Shown one piece after another: positions 33,060 to 45,537 of a DNA stretch of 64,000 nucleotides. The stretch comes from Datnioides undecimradiatus (taxonomy: Eukaryota; Chordata; Actinopteri; Lobotiformes; Datnioididae), in contig WARS01000036.1 in the NCBI GenBank assembly GCA_008933995.1, positions 3,572,419-3,636,418 on the forward strand. Reading direction: 5' to 3'. The position numbers were made by a program, and so were the translations under genes. Position 1 is the first letter of the stretch. Each line of letters starts with the position of its first letter. The notes beneath the pieces are model-generated. The model had not been told where the DNA came from, did no database searches, and was given only the letters and a program-made list of their open reading frames with translations.

Positions 33060-33890
33060 GGAGGGAAGAACACTCATTCATTGCAACTTTGAGTTAGTTG
33101 TGTGTTTGCAGGGTCAGTGCAGCACTACATCCATTACAATAGCATTAATTAGCTTAAAGTTCCGTCAACATCTGGGATCTTTTTAACGTCAGAGCTGTTG
33201 TTTTGGGTTCCCGCTCTGGTCTTTGTCTGACCTTTCTTTCAGTAGAACAGTGGCCTCTTCACTTTAATCAAAAGCAGAGAAAACCGCACATTATTCTCTC
33301 GTTTGTTCCGTTGATTTCCTCGACCTTCTCCTCGTTCCCATCATTTCTCTGCGTGTTCAGGAAGGCGAGTGAAAAAACCTGAGTTAAGTTTGAATTTTGT
33401 GCTTCTTAGCCTCAACGTGCACCACAGAATCTGAGTGCTTCTGCGGCCCTGGTGTGCCATCTGTGATGTATTGACTAATATACAAAGAGAGTTGTCTTTT
33501 AGTGTTGCTGCTACACAGAAGATGTCTGTGAATATTGAGTTTGAACAAAATCTGAGCTCCACTCCGTCAGTGCAACATGAGACTGATGGTTTTTTCAGAC
33601 GCGTCCACGCCGAAGAGCATTTCCAGCTCCAATTAGCGCAGATGAAAGGCCAGATTGGACAGAGAAAATGCTACGATTTCAAAAGTATCCACATTAGCGT
33701 GGACGTGGCCTAACAGACAGAGTGACAAGGGGGAGGAAATCAGACAGTGAAGTGCTGAAATCTCCCCGGAGACTGTTCGAGAGAAAAGGAGACAGTTTCC
33801 ACTTATTCCTCCTCGTCTGACCCTTCCTTCACCCACCCCCACCCTCCCGTCTCCCTCTCTCTCTGTGTCTGTCTGTCTGCCTTTCAGTGC

Positions 33891-33894
<4 letters not shown>
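33060..33894. other. Unique non-coding sequence
   Basis: Nothing recognised beyond the approach to the CA tract. Confidence 0.5.

Positions 33895-33932
<38 letters not shown>
33895..33932. repeat. (CA)n microsatellite
   Basis: Nineteen CA units; preceded by cgcg. Confidence 0.97.
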
Positions 33933-33936
<4 letters not shown>

Positions 33937-34971
33937 CAGCGTCCATACACAGCTCTGGCATGCAGTCACACATGGCCTGCAGCACGGCGGCTACATGATA
34001 GACACACAATAGGAAGTGTATGTGAAGATGCGCGCGGTTTTGTTTTGCGTACATTTGGATGCAGCAGTTGCCAGCTGGTGCTGCCGGTTGCCAGTTTTCT
34101 CGCGGCTGGCTGGGCTTGTTTACAGCTGCGACCCACACCAGTGCTCCTCTGTGCCACATTCACCACTTCTGCTGGCCTTCATGGAGCCCACTCTCTGCAA
34201 ATGACAGAGGTTTTAGCGCGAACCACAAGGGCTGTCATATCAAGACAAGTCTAGCATAACGGGATCCATTTTCTGACATTCTCCTCTTTATTTCTCTTCC
34301 AGCTTTCATTTCCAGAGACACGCAATAGAAATATTTTGACAAAATGATGAGTGCATTTATCAAAAAAAACATCAAATAGTTACAGGCCGTGGTTGCAGAC
34401 ACCCCGCCTCTGATTTCTTGCTCCGTCTGAACCAGTCAGAGTAGAAAGAGTTGTTGTTGTTTGCAACACTTTCATAATGTGGGACGTGGTGACGATTCAA
34501 GCCCTTAAAAGGCTGTAGCGGGACGTTACTCATCTATAAAGGTTCATCTATAAAGGTTAAACTGATCTCAGAGCTGTCTTTCAGCAGCAGGATGCTTTGC
34601 GGTGATGATCTTACCCACAGTGGAAATGTCTCTGCAAAACCACAACCTTTCACTGTTTGTCCGTGTAGCTTCTCTGTGTAACCACCGCCCTGTAATGTGG
34701 TCTGTGTGAGGCGCTGAAGAGCCTAAGTAGCGTCTTGCTCGAGCAGACCTCCTCATTCACATTCCACGCTCACATTTTCTCCATGTTTTGGGGATCCACC
34801 CCCGCCTCCTCCCGACTCTCCTTGGCCTTGATATCAAATAAAGATGAAGGTGTCGCTCTAATCGACATTGTTGCCAATGAATCATTTAGCAGTGTTAGTC
34901 TAACATCCCAGATTCCAGGTCAGTGCGTCTCACTACACGTCCTGCTGCCAGCAGGGTTTAGCCTGGTTCGG
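33933..34971. other. Unique non-coding sequence
   Basis: Includes a 14-base direct repeat (ttcatctataaagg) in tandem near 34531-34558. No gene recognised. Confidence 0.5.

Positions 34972-35003
<32 letters not shown>
34972..35003. repeat. (CCTG)n tetranucleotide microsatellite
   Basis: About eight uninterrupted CCTG units (cctgcctgcctgcctgcctg...). Confidence 0.95.
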
Positions 35004-36355
35004 CTGCAGACTGGCATGGCTGTGTCTCTGCTGCTGTTGCCAACCAGCAAACGCTTTTTCTGCCCTGGCCGTCCCTCAGGCACAGAGCCCCCGACGTGTG
35101 GAGGCACGACCCCGCTGGAGCAGAGCAGCGCTGAGGGGAGGGAGGGATGTTGTTTTTGAGAGAAGCATACATTTTCCCCTCAGCTTGGTTTGGGTCAAAT
35201 GAAGGCTTTCGTGCAGTAATTTGGTTTAACACAGCAGCAGATTTACAGTGGAATCTGTTGCTGTGGGAGAGTTTTCAGTTTGGATGCTGGGCCGTCCAGC
35301 AGCTCCTGTTTAGGTAGTTATCCTTTGTTCCGCTGGCTTTTCGGATGCAGGCTTGCACATGTACACTCTTAGGTGGTAACTCTGAGCTTGGATTCTCTTG
35401 ATGCTGTTGTGCGTGACATTTTTCTGGCATTTACCCCAGAATGATCTGGCTGATTTTCAACAAACGTTGTGTTTTTCAGTTCATAGAAAATCTTTTGTGT
35501 TGTGTTCTGCTACCTAGTTTTGTCTGTTTCTTTATCTGTTTGCTTTGCTTTCTTATAAAATTATAATTCGGTTTGGATTTTTTGATGATTTGGACATAAA
35601 TTCTATGACATGAAGTGCCACATTACATTGAGGGTAGGAAGGCACTGTATGTTGTTTGATGGGTTTAGGCATATACAATTATAATATGTACAATACTACA
35701 CTATTGCATGCTCATATTATATTCATATAGCTTTACATAGAAGAACAACTGTGTTTTGCACGGTGTGGCATCCCTGCATAGGCACAACGCTGGCTGGTGA
35801 AATCACTACACAAATAGAAACTAAAATAATTCCTTCATGCTGGTGAATGTATTTTGTAACTTCACATCTATTTGAATGGATAATTTAACATAATTTAACA
35901 TATAACCCATGCAATGTTGTTAACAAGCATGCAAGTAATATTAATGAGCCTGCAGATTTGAATTGAACTATTTGGCCCAACAAATAACTAAAAGCAACAA
36001 GATCATGACAATAGGTTTCTTACTAGAGCTTCACAAACTTGTGTCAGTGCACGTGAGAGTTTGTGCGTCTGTGTTAGAGAATATAAAAAAAGGTCTTTGT
36101 GTAGCTAAACGTACAAGTTTCAGAGCGTGACGGCGTTTGTGTGTGTAAGAGTCTGCATTTTTTTTTATTATTATTGTTATGGATACAATTACTTTGTATG
36201 TTTTTAGTCTTTGTGTTTGTCTCGGTGTGTGTGGCGCACCGAGTGTGTGTTTGTAAGTGCGTTGCAGTGCGGCAGCCACTGAAAGTAGGTCAGGAAAGAA
36301 GGGCTCCCTAGAAGACGACGTGAACTCGTCACCTTGAATTGCGTTACAGGCTGCT
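35004..36355. other. Unique non-coding sequence
   Basis: A/T-rich from 35450 on. Nothing recognised. A T/TTA run lies near 36160. Confidence 0.5.
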
Positions 36356-36520
36356 GAGGGAAGCGAGAGGGAGAGACAGATGAGAGGAAGGGAGGGGGAG
36401 GGCTAGAAAGGACAGGAAGACAGAGAGAGAGAGAGACTGAGGGGGAGGCGCGGAGGGTGGAGGAGCGAAGAGGACAAACAACAAGACAAATGAACGGGAG
36501 CTGAAGAAGAAGAAGAAGTA
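36356..36520. repeat. GA-rich tract with (GAA)n
   Basis: Purine-biased, ending in about five gaa units. Confidence 0.85.
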
Positions 36521-37500
36521 AAAATAAGTCCCCCTGACTGTCACGTGTCCGTGTGTCCCCAATGCTACTTTGGACGACATCATGAACTAGATTTATATAG
36601 TCTTTCTAAAAAACCTACGTCCATCTGCCACCATCTGTCAATCAATGCAACAGTATCCTGTTCACCAGCAGCTACGTTTATGTTGCGACCATCATCATTA
36701 GAACACTGCTCCGAAGACGTTGACGTTAATACTGAATCAAATGACTGCACGTAATGTGACGGCAGCACTCACACCGTTAAATTCATTCAGAGTCATCACC
36801 TGGTCTGCAGTTTGGACCGGTTTTAGCGTTAGTCTCGTGAGACAGCGCATATTTTAGTTTAGTCAGCTTTCCAGCTGTTGACCCGTTCTCTTAAGGACAC
36901 ACACACAGGCTTCGCTCTTTTCTGCGGAGAGTTAAACTATCTGCGTCTTTCAATGAATCTTCTCGAAGCATCACAACACTATTGACTTTACTTCACTGTC
37001 TCCTTCAGTCTTCTTCACCCTACAAACGGCCCCGTTAACGGGGTCGAAGAACAACAAGTGTTGGAAGATGGGGGGGGAAATAATAGCGTGTGAGATCACG
37101 ACTGACATTTTTAAAATCATCGATAGACGGCGACGGCACCGGGGACACATGTACGAGGAGGAGACAGATGGAGGGATGAGGGGAGGATGAGTGAAGGAGA
37201 CGAGGGGCTCATGTGATCTCAAACAGAAACACACTGAGGGATGTGTCTGAACTTTTCAGATGTCCCATGTAAATATCGTGGAGCGGCAGTCACTCTGTGC
37301 GTGGCTGTCCTGTTTTTGTTTTTTTGTTTTTTTTTATATCTGGTTATGTACATGGTAAGTCAATTAACATGAAGGTCACCGGGTAATGGACATGTTGTGT
37401 CCAAACACTACAGCTCTCCTCAGCGGACACTTGTAGACTCCTGTGTGACTCAGCTGACCCACAGAACCACGCCACCACATGAGCACTTTACAATACAGGC
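36521..37500. other. Unique non-coding sequence
   Basis: Contains the 14-bp palindrome at 37030. Otherwise nothing recognised. Confidence 0.5.
37030..37043. repeat. 14-bp perfect palindrome
   Basis: ccccgttaacgggg. Confidence 0.95.
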
Positions 37501-37707
37501 ATGGAAGATGGGAGGGAAGAATCCTCTGTCACGACTGTCACAGTCAACCTGCGGGGGTTGTGGGTGCCCCCTCCGGTCTATATCCCTCTGCATCTGCTCA
37601 ATTATCTTTGTTACCAGGGGGGACAAACTCTACCCCTGCCTCCCATAGTGATTAATGCTCCTTCACCGACAGACTATATAAATGAGCTTATCCAAGAATA
37701 TGTTTAA
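37501..37707 (+). CDS. Small ORF, 68 codons, unassigned
   Basis: ATG to TAA with residues 10-68 unusually protein-like for this window: TVTVNLRGLWVPPPVYIPLH, LLNYLCYQGGQTLPLPPIV and INAPSPTDYINELIQEYV. There is no low-complexity run and no known domain. Most third codon positions are C or T. An in-frame TGA lies just upstream, so it is not an obvious internal exon. It could be a relic of a mobile element or a chance frame. Confidence 0.2.
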   Translation: MEDGREESSVTTVTVNLRGLWVPPPVYIPLHLLNYLCYQGGQTLPLPPIVINAPSPTDYINELIQEYV

Positions 37708-40700
37708 AATACGTTTAAGAAAGGCGGTGAAACGTCAAAGCAGTTTGTGGTGCAACAACAGCAACAGTCGGCTCCAAAATGATCAATAGCCACGTCACCA
37801 CCATGATCCGCGTGACAGTGCCGGCATGTTCAAAATTAAGAAATAAATATATGGAGCACATTTTACACATGTCGGTCTACTGTTACCACTGCGATTAGGT
37901 GGTGTTTAGACTGCTCAGATTCACACAGAAGTTGTCTGAATTGCAAGGCTTAACTAAATTAAACAACCATGAGCACCCAGAATGGAGGAGGAGGAGGGCT
38001 TCTGCCCGCTGGGTTTAGAAATCGTGGATTAGAGAGGCTAATGAGGACACGGCTAAAACCCATTCAACCCGCTCCGATGAAACACGATCAAGTCAAATTT
38101 AGGGAAGTTCGAGAGCAGGGAAGCTGGGAGTGAAGAGAGGAAGAAGAAGGGGAAGAACGATGTGAACAGGTGAACAGCGGATTCTTCCTGTGCGCTGAGA
38201 AAAGTGTGATTGAGTGTTTTCCTCCGTCCTTCCTGAGACAAACACACTCCTGTCACAACACATCACCGCTCCAAACCCTAAAGAGGTTCAAACCGGAGCT
38301 GACTGTCTTTGGATGGTGGAGATAGAGCAGTTCTTGTCTTCAACATAATAGATAACGCATTCCCTAAATGACCGATAAACTAAATAAAACCATTATGACA
38401 CACGATGATAAGATGCAAAGTTGAGCGTGTTGCATCCAAAAAGAGGACCGGCAGGCTTTGTGAATGTCACCAGTGCATCCAATAAGATGATGGAAACAAA
38501 TCCAATTCCCATACGTGACATTTTCAAATTGATTTGACATTTAGATGATCTTTGTTCAGTAAAACATTTTATTCTTGCAAAACAAACCCAGTACTTGAGT
38601 AGCCAATGTCTCGTCTTTGGCCAAAGATGGGCAACAAATAACAGATTATAGTAAATGCCCAGTTAATTTCAACGCCATCGATAAAAACAGTTGTAAAACA
38701 CACGCAGCAGTTTTGCAGTTCACTGGCTACGTGAAGATGAATCAAATGAGAAACCTTGCTGCGTGTATTAAGGCCTTACAGCATGTTTTCCATGGACGGC
38801 AAAGGCAGAAAAACATTCATGTAACATGATTTCACAGGCTTGTAATGAGAGACGCAAACAAACCACAAATAAGACCCAGCATTAAATAAGAGTCGCATGC
38901 TTGTGACCATCAGTGGGGTGACATTAGTTCCTCTGCAGCTTTGTCTCCCCGCCCTACAGGCAGGCTGGAGCAGAAAATGACAGTAATTCCAGTAATGAAA
39001 GTGAAATAGCAGGACGGGAGGCGGAGGTTTCGCTGTTTGAAACATCAGGCTGCAGAAAAACTAAAAAAAAGCGGGAAATGAAGAGGAAAAGCAAGACGAG
39101 AAGAAAGTTGTCAAATAAGATCTGAAATGATTTCTGTTTTCCTGACCGGGACGTTTAAGGCCTGGCTGCGCTGAGTGGACGTGAAAGGTGGTGAAACTGC
39201 TGTCTGGATGCTTTTATAAACTCTTATGACAAGAGCTCACTCAGACCAAAGAACGGGGATGAAACGACTGAGGAAGTCAAGCAGGCGAAGTCGCGGGGCG
39301 CAGTTTTCACCTTTACAGCACTAAACCACGAATCAACACCTCTGTCAGTGACTAGCCCAAATAATGTTGCATTAACAAATCCAAACTGTCACTTCAAAGG
39401 AAAGAAAATACAGTCTCAAGAATATTGTCCTTCATTATCAAATCCAACAAATGTAGAGGTCATTTAATGTTGCTATGCTACCATAAAATCCCCTTATATC
39501 TGCTTTAGAGTGTTGACGTATAGTTAGGTTTAGGCATAATCACGACGATCTTGGTTTGGGCAGAAATAAGAAGTTGAAGAATGTGAATAAGGTCCTCAGT
39601 GTTTGGATCTTATTAATCTTTGATAACATCACCTGACTTCCTCCTTTCCTCCCATCATAATTACCGCAGACAGTAGTGGACTCTGTCACTTCAACACAAA
39701 CAGCTGTTGTTTTGCGGCGCTGGTATAAACGAGCGATGCTGTCATTCTTCAGCATTAACCACAGAGGTGGCGGATGAGAAACAGGTGATATGAGCGCAGT
39801 TGAACTGACCAAAGTCTCATTCCATATGATAATACCAAACAACATGTCAGGACTTTGATATAACAGGATTGCTTATAGGGTCAAACGGAGCAAAACCTGC
39901 TATCTCCTGTAATCTGCATCATGAGCCGATGCAAATATAGCCTGTATATATCATATTTATATGATCCAGCTATCATTTGACTTATTACATACACCAGAGA
40001 GATGAGATACTTATATGCCGAGCACGACCCGCTGCACTTCAACTGGAGCTGTTTTACTCACTTGCCTCCTTATCAAAGTTTTTCTCAAGTTGGGAGGTTG
40101 CCTGAAAAAAGTTTGTTTTAAACATCAGTAACATTCAGGTTAAAACTCCTGAGCGCCAGTCGCCTGAAACAGGTACAGCGCTGCAGCAAAAAGCCTCACA
40201 GGAACAAGTCTAAATGCCATTTACACACGGAAAACATCCCCACATCCTGGCTCCGCGCGTCTGAGCACCGATCTTCCTTGGTGGACGGCAGTTCAGGCAT
40301 TCGGCATTTATTTTTCCTCCTCCGGCCCAGGAAGCACTGAGCGTCATCTGAATCAGGAGGACAGATTCTGTTACTCCCCATTAACGATACTGTGTATGTG
40401 TGAGCACTAATTAGCCTCCATTACCTTGGATAAGAGCAGCAGAGAGAGGAAAGCATCAAAATTTAATGAGCCTCTTGTAGCCGCTCTGAATATTTGCTGT
40501 GTTTTAAGTGCCGTGTCTAACTCTCCCTCCCTCTCTCTCTCTCGCTGGCTCACTCACACACCACTGGTGCATTCAGAGGCAAGTTGGTCGATACAAGTGA
40601 TATTAGGTCAAGGGAAAACATCATGTCCACTTAAGGGCTGCTTGTTTCTGGCTGAGAGCCACTTGTAAGATACATTTACTTATAGAAACACTCTCATTGA

Positions 40701-41238
40701 GTTTGGGGAGGGGTGGTGGTGGTGTACGTGCTCCCTGGGTGTTGCTTTGCTCATCTTAATAAAGTTAAGATTTTAGGAATCTCCCAGAAAGATACAGATG
40801 TTTTTGTGCTGATGAATGAAAACATTTGTGCTTTTTTCCAACTTTTAAAGTTCATCTTGCTGTTCACAGCAACTCTGGCTCTATAGTATGTGCACATTGT
40901 GCAGAACGGATAAATATAAGAATCATTCTGCACCATTCTGTTTTATATATGGTCTCAAATGTATGTTTTCACCATATTGTATAATGCATTATAAATCATA
41001 TAAGTTTACAACACTGCTTACTTGTTTCCAATAATGTGAAAGGTTCATCGTCATTGTGCCGTTCTCCATATGAGGCCTCTGCTGTGGAGGATTCTGCTGT
41101 GTTTGATGAGTATCTGATAAACCTTCATACAGACCCACACACACTTCAGACAGACAGAGTGTCTGCCTCCTGGGCCACTAATGGACACAGAGAGCAGCAG
41201 AGATCAATACGAGTAGACACGACATGCACAGCCTGCCT

Positions 41239-41241
<3 letters not shown>
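37708..41241. other. Unique non-coding sequence
   Basis: No known repeat and no gene recognised. The 40190-40480 region has mixed composition and ATTA cores and could be a conserved noncoding element. Confidence 0.5.

Positions 41242-41275
<34 letters not shown>
41242..41275. repeat. (AG)n microsatellite
   Basis: About 17 AG units. Confidence 0.97.
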
Positions 41276-41278
<3 letters not shown>

Positions 41279-41385
41279 GTGGTCTAACTGGAACAGATTA
41301 ATGGACCTTGCTGGTGGCTTTAGCTTTCTATTGCAAGTTGTGTCCTAAGTGACTAAAAGGGAAATTAGTTATGGGTATGTGGGTT

Positions 41386-41408
41386 TGTGTGTGTGTGTGT
41401 GCGCGCGC
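41386..41408. repeat. (GT)n-(GC)n tract
   Basis: GT units passing into gcgcgcgc. Confidence 0.94.
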
Positions 41409-41649
41409 TTATTAGTGAAAATGACAACAACCTGCATATTTAGTGTCATCATAGTTTACTGAGATATGTTAAAAACTAGTTTGTGTAACTGAAGTTCGGA
41501 TTTAAGCAAATTACAGGTTTTGGTTTAAATTGGTTTGTAGGGAGAGAGGTCAAATCCCAGCATGCACTGTGGTGAGAACCGTCCCTCCACCACACCTTAA
41601 CAAACACTATGACATTTTGAAACGATCATAATGCAAGTTATACAGCAGC

Positions 41650-41685
<36 letters not shown>
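41650..41685. repeat. (AC)n microsatellite
   Basis: About 17 AC units. Confidence 0.97.
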
Positions 41686-41687
<2 letters not shown>

Positions 41688-43324
41688 ATGGGTACAAAGT
41701 ATAACAACCTTTTTTATGACAACAAAGCTGTTGCTAGCTGAGTGTCTCTCCCTACAGAGGCCTCAAATGAAAAACAGCATAACACAAAACAGGACAACAA
41801 CAACAACAACTCAATCCCCTACTTTCGTTATTAGTTAGCGTCACACGAGGCTTAACGTTCGCATAGTTTCGCTTTACAGTCCCTCAGTGTAACGTCGGTC
41901 CCAGACTGTGGGAGCAGGGAGCAACACCCGAGTTAAACAAGCTAAGGCACAAAACCCACAGTAAAACAACAACAAATGTAAGAATGTACAGTGTTTCAGT
42001 TTAAAGCTGGGTCACAGGCAGTCAGTGCCAGTGCATTCTTGATTTAATGTTAATGGCCCTGAATGGTGACGGCGCAGACCAGCAGAGTGACAGAGCTGTA
42101 ACCAGTTTTCCAAATGCTGTGGGAACATTTCAGTCATTCAAGTTTAATCCACAGTGTCTTAGTAACCTCAGATGGTTGGAGCAGATGAGAACATTTATGT
42201 AGACGGGTCAGCAGCTTTGTCTTCTGGAGGAGCCAGCAATTCCTTTGTGCAGGCTCTTGTAGGCACTTTTCAGCACTTTTACATCCACAAAAAGGCTACA
42301 TAACACACGAAACAATAGAACAAATGGCCTCTTTCATGCAAAGGCTGGTAGAAAAGTAAGCACCAACCCATCTGGCAAAGATCTGAAAGTGCAAGATTAT
42401 TTACAAATGCCATAGTTGTAGCATAAAAGGCTGCAGCTCATCTGATGCTGGGGGCCTAAGACCTTGAAATCACGTAAGACATATTTGCGTCCTGTGTGCT
42501 TAATCATTTGGGAGATGCACAAGTAACAACCGGAGACATTACATCATCCACTTCAATACACCTGTGTATACCACAGCTTTAGCACTGCGCACTGTGTTGG
42601 CTGACGCCTGCGGTCGTTCAGTTTTCAGCAGTCACTCCGCGTTGCTGCCGAACTTTTAGAGACCCGAAACTTGTTTCAGACATATAATCCATCCGTGCAA
42701 ACAGAGACACTCCCAGATTACCTTTTTAATAGCTTGCTAACTCCCTAATTGAATTTGTTTGGCGAGGAGACTGAAGCCTGTAGGAGGCGATGACACGTAC
42801 AGTTCAGCGGGAGTTTTTGACCACTGCACTATTTTCTAAGAGGACATTAATTATCTTCATATGCCAGCGTCCCCCTCCTGTTTGTCTTATCTATTGCTAT
42901 CAGCGAAATGGATGAAAGTCATTACACTGAATGATGAGTCTGTGTTCGCCTGGTTTACACAGGAGTTCAATTACAGCATATAGATCTACTTTGAGCTAAT
43001 GTTTTCTGAAGACAAACAAACCTCCAACTTAATGAGCAGCTCGCTAGAACAAATTTGGACCAAATTGAATTAGACCTCGTGCTGATGCTGCCCATGCTGA
43101 GCGTTCTGCAGGCTCGGTCATTTGTCAGTGCCACAGAAGTGATGATGTTAACGTGACTTAAAAACAAATCTCGCCGCGTAACAAGCTCAGGACCTGGTTA
43201 TGAAATGCACGATGTAATTACAAGTCATTTTAAGGCTCATAGCAGTTATTGTTAGCTATTACCAGCCGCACAAAGCAGCAGCCACTTCGCTGATAGACTG
43301 GAGACTGCTTCCATTTGTCACTGT
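41686..43324. other. Unique sequence with a conserved-element look
   Basis: No gene or repeat recognised. 42740-43170 has balanced composition, ATTA cores and no low complexity, a profile that resembles conserved noncoding elements. Confidence 0.45.
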
Positions 43325-43354
43325 CACACACACACACACGCGCGCGCGCGCACA
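43325..43354. repeat. (CA)n-(CG)n-(CA) tract
   Basis: cacacacacacacacgcgcg and then cgcgcgcacac: alternating purine-pyrimidine. Confidence 0.96.
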
Positions 43355-43422
43355 CCAAGGAAAGTACATTCTAGCATAAACACAGCATATACACACAACG
43401 ATGCACTGTATAGCACACACTG

Positions 43423-43475
43423 TAAGCAGTTAGCTCAGAGCACCGCTGTGCCTATACGCAGCCTTCACACAGCCT
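43423..43475 (+). repeat. Short fragment of a common percomorph repeat
   Basis: ttagctcagagcaccgctgt, gcctatacgcagccttcaca: matches from memory the 'tagctcaaagcaccgctgtgcc' block of a widespread repeat whose other end may be the copy at 50345. Confidence 0.5.
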
Positions 43476-45296
43476 GGTTTGGTTTGTTTGTCTTGTTTTA
43501 GCAGCGTCTCTATATTTGTATTTAAAGTTGTCACAACCCGCCTCAAGTGTAGGACTTCTGTGTTGGCGCACTGCAGTTGAAAGAGAGGCACGGTAGAGTG
43601 TGTGCTGTTGCCAGTCCAGCTGTGCTCTACAGCCTCGGTGCCAAGATTCGCGACCCAGGTGATCAGAGCTGGTCAGCAGCTCAGTGCTCTTTTGTCCCAT
43701 AATCTTTTGGCCACTGTTTGGTGAAGGCACACCCATGTCAGCTTTAAATCACACCAACCACTCTATTCGTGTTGTGTGTGTGTTTTTTTTAATTGTAATT
43801 TTATGTTTTTGACCAACTTGACCAACAATGAGTGGTTCTCCCAGCCTATACTGAAGGCCTTTCCTTTACTCTGATGATTCTCTTTACCACCATCTGCAGG
43901 AAGCAGGTATCTGCTCCATCTTCAGTTGCCTAATTGATGTCCTGTTGCGCACTGTCAAACTACAACCACACACGGCGGGTGTACTGTTTGAATTTTTAGG
44001 AACCTCCACCATCGGATGTTCGACGTGTTCAGAAAAGGGAATTCAGCCTTGGGTTACACAGTGTAACACAGGTGCGCCGGCTGAGCCTGGCCCTCGCACA
44101 ACGCAAATCCCACAAAACGCTGGCTTCTCCACAGGGTTCATGAGAATGAAAGTCTTTGAAAGAACATTGCTGTGCTGGTATTCTGACCAAACTTTACATG
44201 AAACAAAGTACTGTTGCTGGGGTAACCTGCAATTTAATGTACACTTGCACATCCATTTAGCTGTATGCAATGTGTCTACATCCCTGCATCCTCACATTTG
44301 TGGACATGTAGGAATGCACTCAACCTGTAAAAGCTTTGTGGGTGACATCATCTTCCTACACAGATAGCTTACTAATAACCTGGTGATACATATCTTTTAC
44401 CTTTTTGAATCAAAAGGTAAAAAAAACACATGATACAGTCTGGTTCCTCTGCCGATTAACCTGCTCTCTGTTAGACCTGCGCCACCTTTTAATACAAGCA
44501 AGCATACAGTTTGTCTGTTTCTGTTGTCAGACACCTGAATGAGCAGAAAACAGAATAAATGCTCATGAATGTCACCCGTCAACCAGGCAAGCAGTATCTC
44601 CTGCTCTGCTGCACTGATACATCAATCAAGTCAGGATCATATGGCAAAATAAACAGTATAAGAGACTTGTGGTTTGATCTCCTGCAGGTCTCCTCCGGCT
44701 CGTCGGCCCTCCACTGCATAATGTCAAACTCTCTGTCTGGATGTCACATCACTGCCTCTGGGTCTTCTCTGTCCTCTCAGCCCCGATCCCACTTTTCATT
44801 GACAAACCAGTGGTTTGAGCAAAGAGCACTAGTAAACACAGTTTGTTTCCCGGTGATCTCAACATGAGCTCATCTCTTCTTTCTCTGAGAGCACAAAGCG
44901 GACGCACAAAGGGGGAAGCAACACAACCATTTGTAACTGCATCCATGGATACTGTCGGCTAGGTAACAGGGAAAATGCTTTATTACATTACTGTATTGTG
45001 CGTTACGGAGGAGAGGCACACAGAAAATTGAAAATGAATGAGGGTAATGGCTTTCGGGCTGAGACGCAGCAGAGGAAACATTCATCTTGGGTTGTTGAGC
45101 CTTATGTTCAGTATTAAGCCTCAGTTTTGTCAAGCAGGAAATAAATTCAGTCGGTGTATAAAGTCACATCATTCCAGTTGTTGCTGGTTCGGTTTCTGTT
45201 GTTGTCGTCTTGGAATAAGAAAAAAAAAAATTGCACAGATGTTTTTTCAATTTTCAGGTTGATCTCTCCATCACTCTGCGGGCTTCCTCTGGACCT

Positions 45297-45299
<3 letters not shown>
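43476..45299. other. Unique non-coding sequence
   Basis: Open frames of up to 140 codons (43945, 44559) show no domain. Holds the inverted repeat at 44395. Confidence 0.5.
44395..44422. repeat. Perfect inverted repeat, 11-bp stem and 6-base loop
   Basis: ttttacctttt and aaaaggtaaaa around tgaatc. Confidence 0.9.

Positions 45300-45339
<40 letters not shown>
45300..45339. repeat. (TG)n microsatellite
   Basis: Twenty uninterrupted TG units. Confidence 0.97.
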
Positions 45340-45342
<3 letters not shown>

Positions 45343-45491
45343 GGTGGGGCGTACGCCTCACCTTCACCCGTTTCCTTGACCCAGTTTCACTGTTGTGTCT
45401 CCGCTGCACCTTTTTAAAGCTGAAAGGAAAGAAATCCCATTTAAATCCCCCCAACATGTCTGACCTTCTCTGCTGCCCCTACACACGCACG

Positions 45492-45492
<1 letters not shown>

Positions 45493-45530
<38 letters not shown>
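45493..45530. repeat. (AC)n microsatellite
   Basis: Nineteen uninterrupted AC units, 153 bases after the TG tract, so the two form an inverted pair. Confidence 0.97.

Positions 45531-45537
<7 letters not shown>

Noticed and set aside
43945-44367. 140-codon plus-strand frame
   Set aside because: No domain or start context; probably chance.
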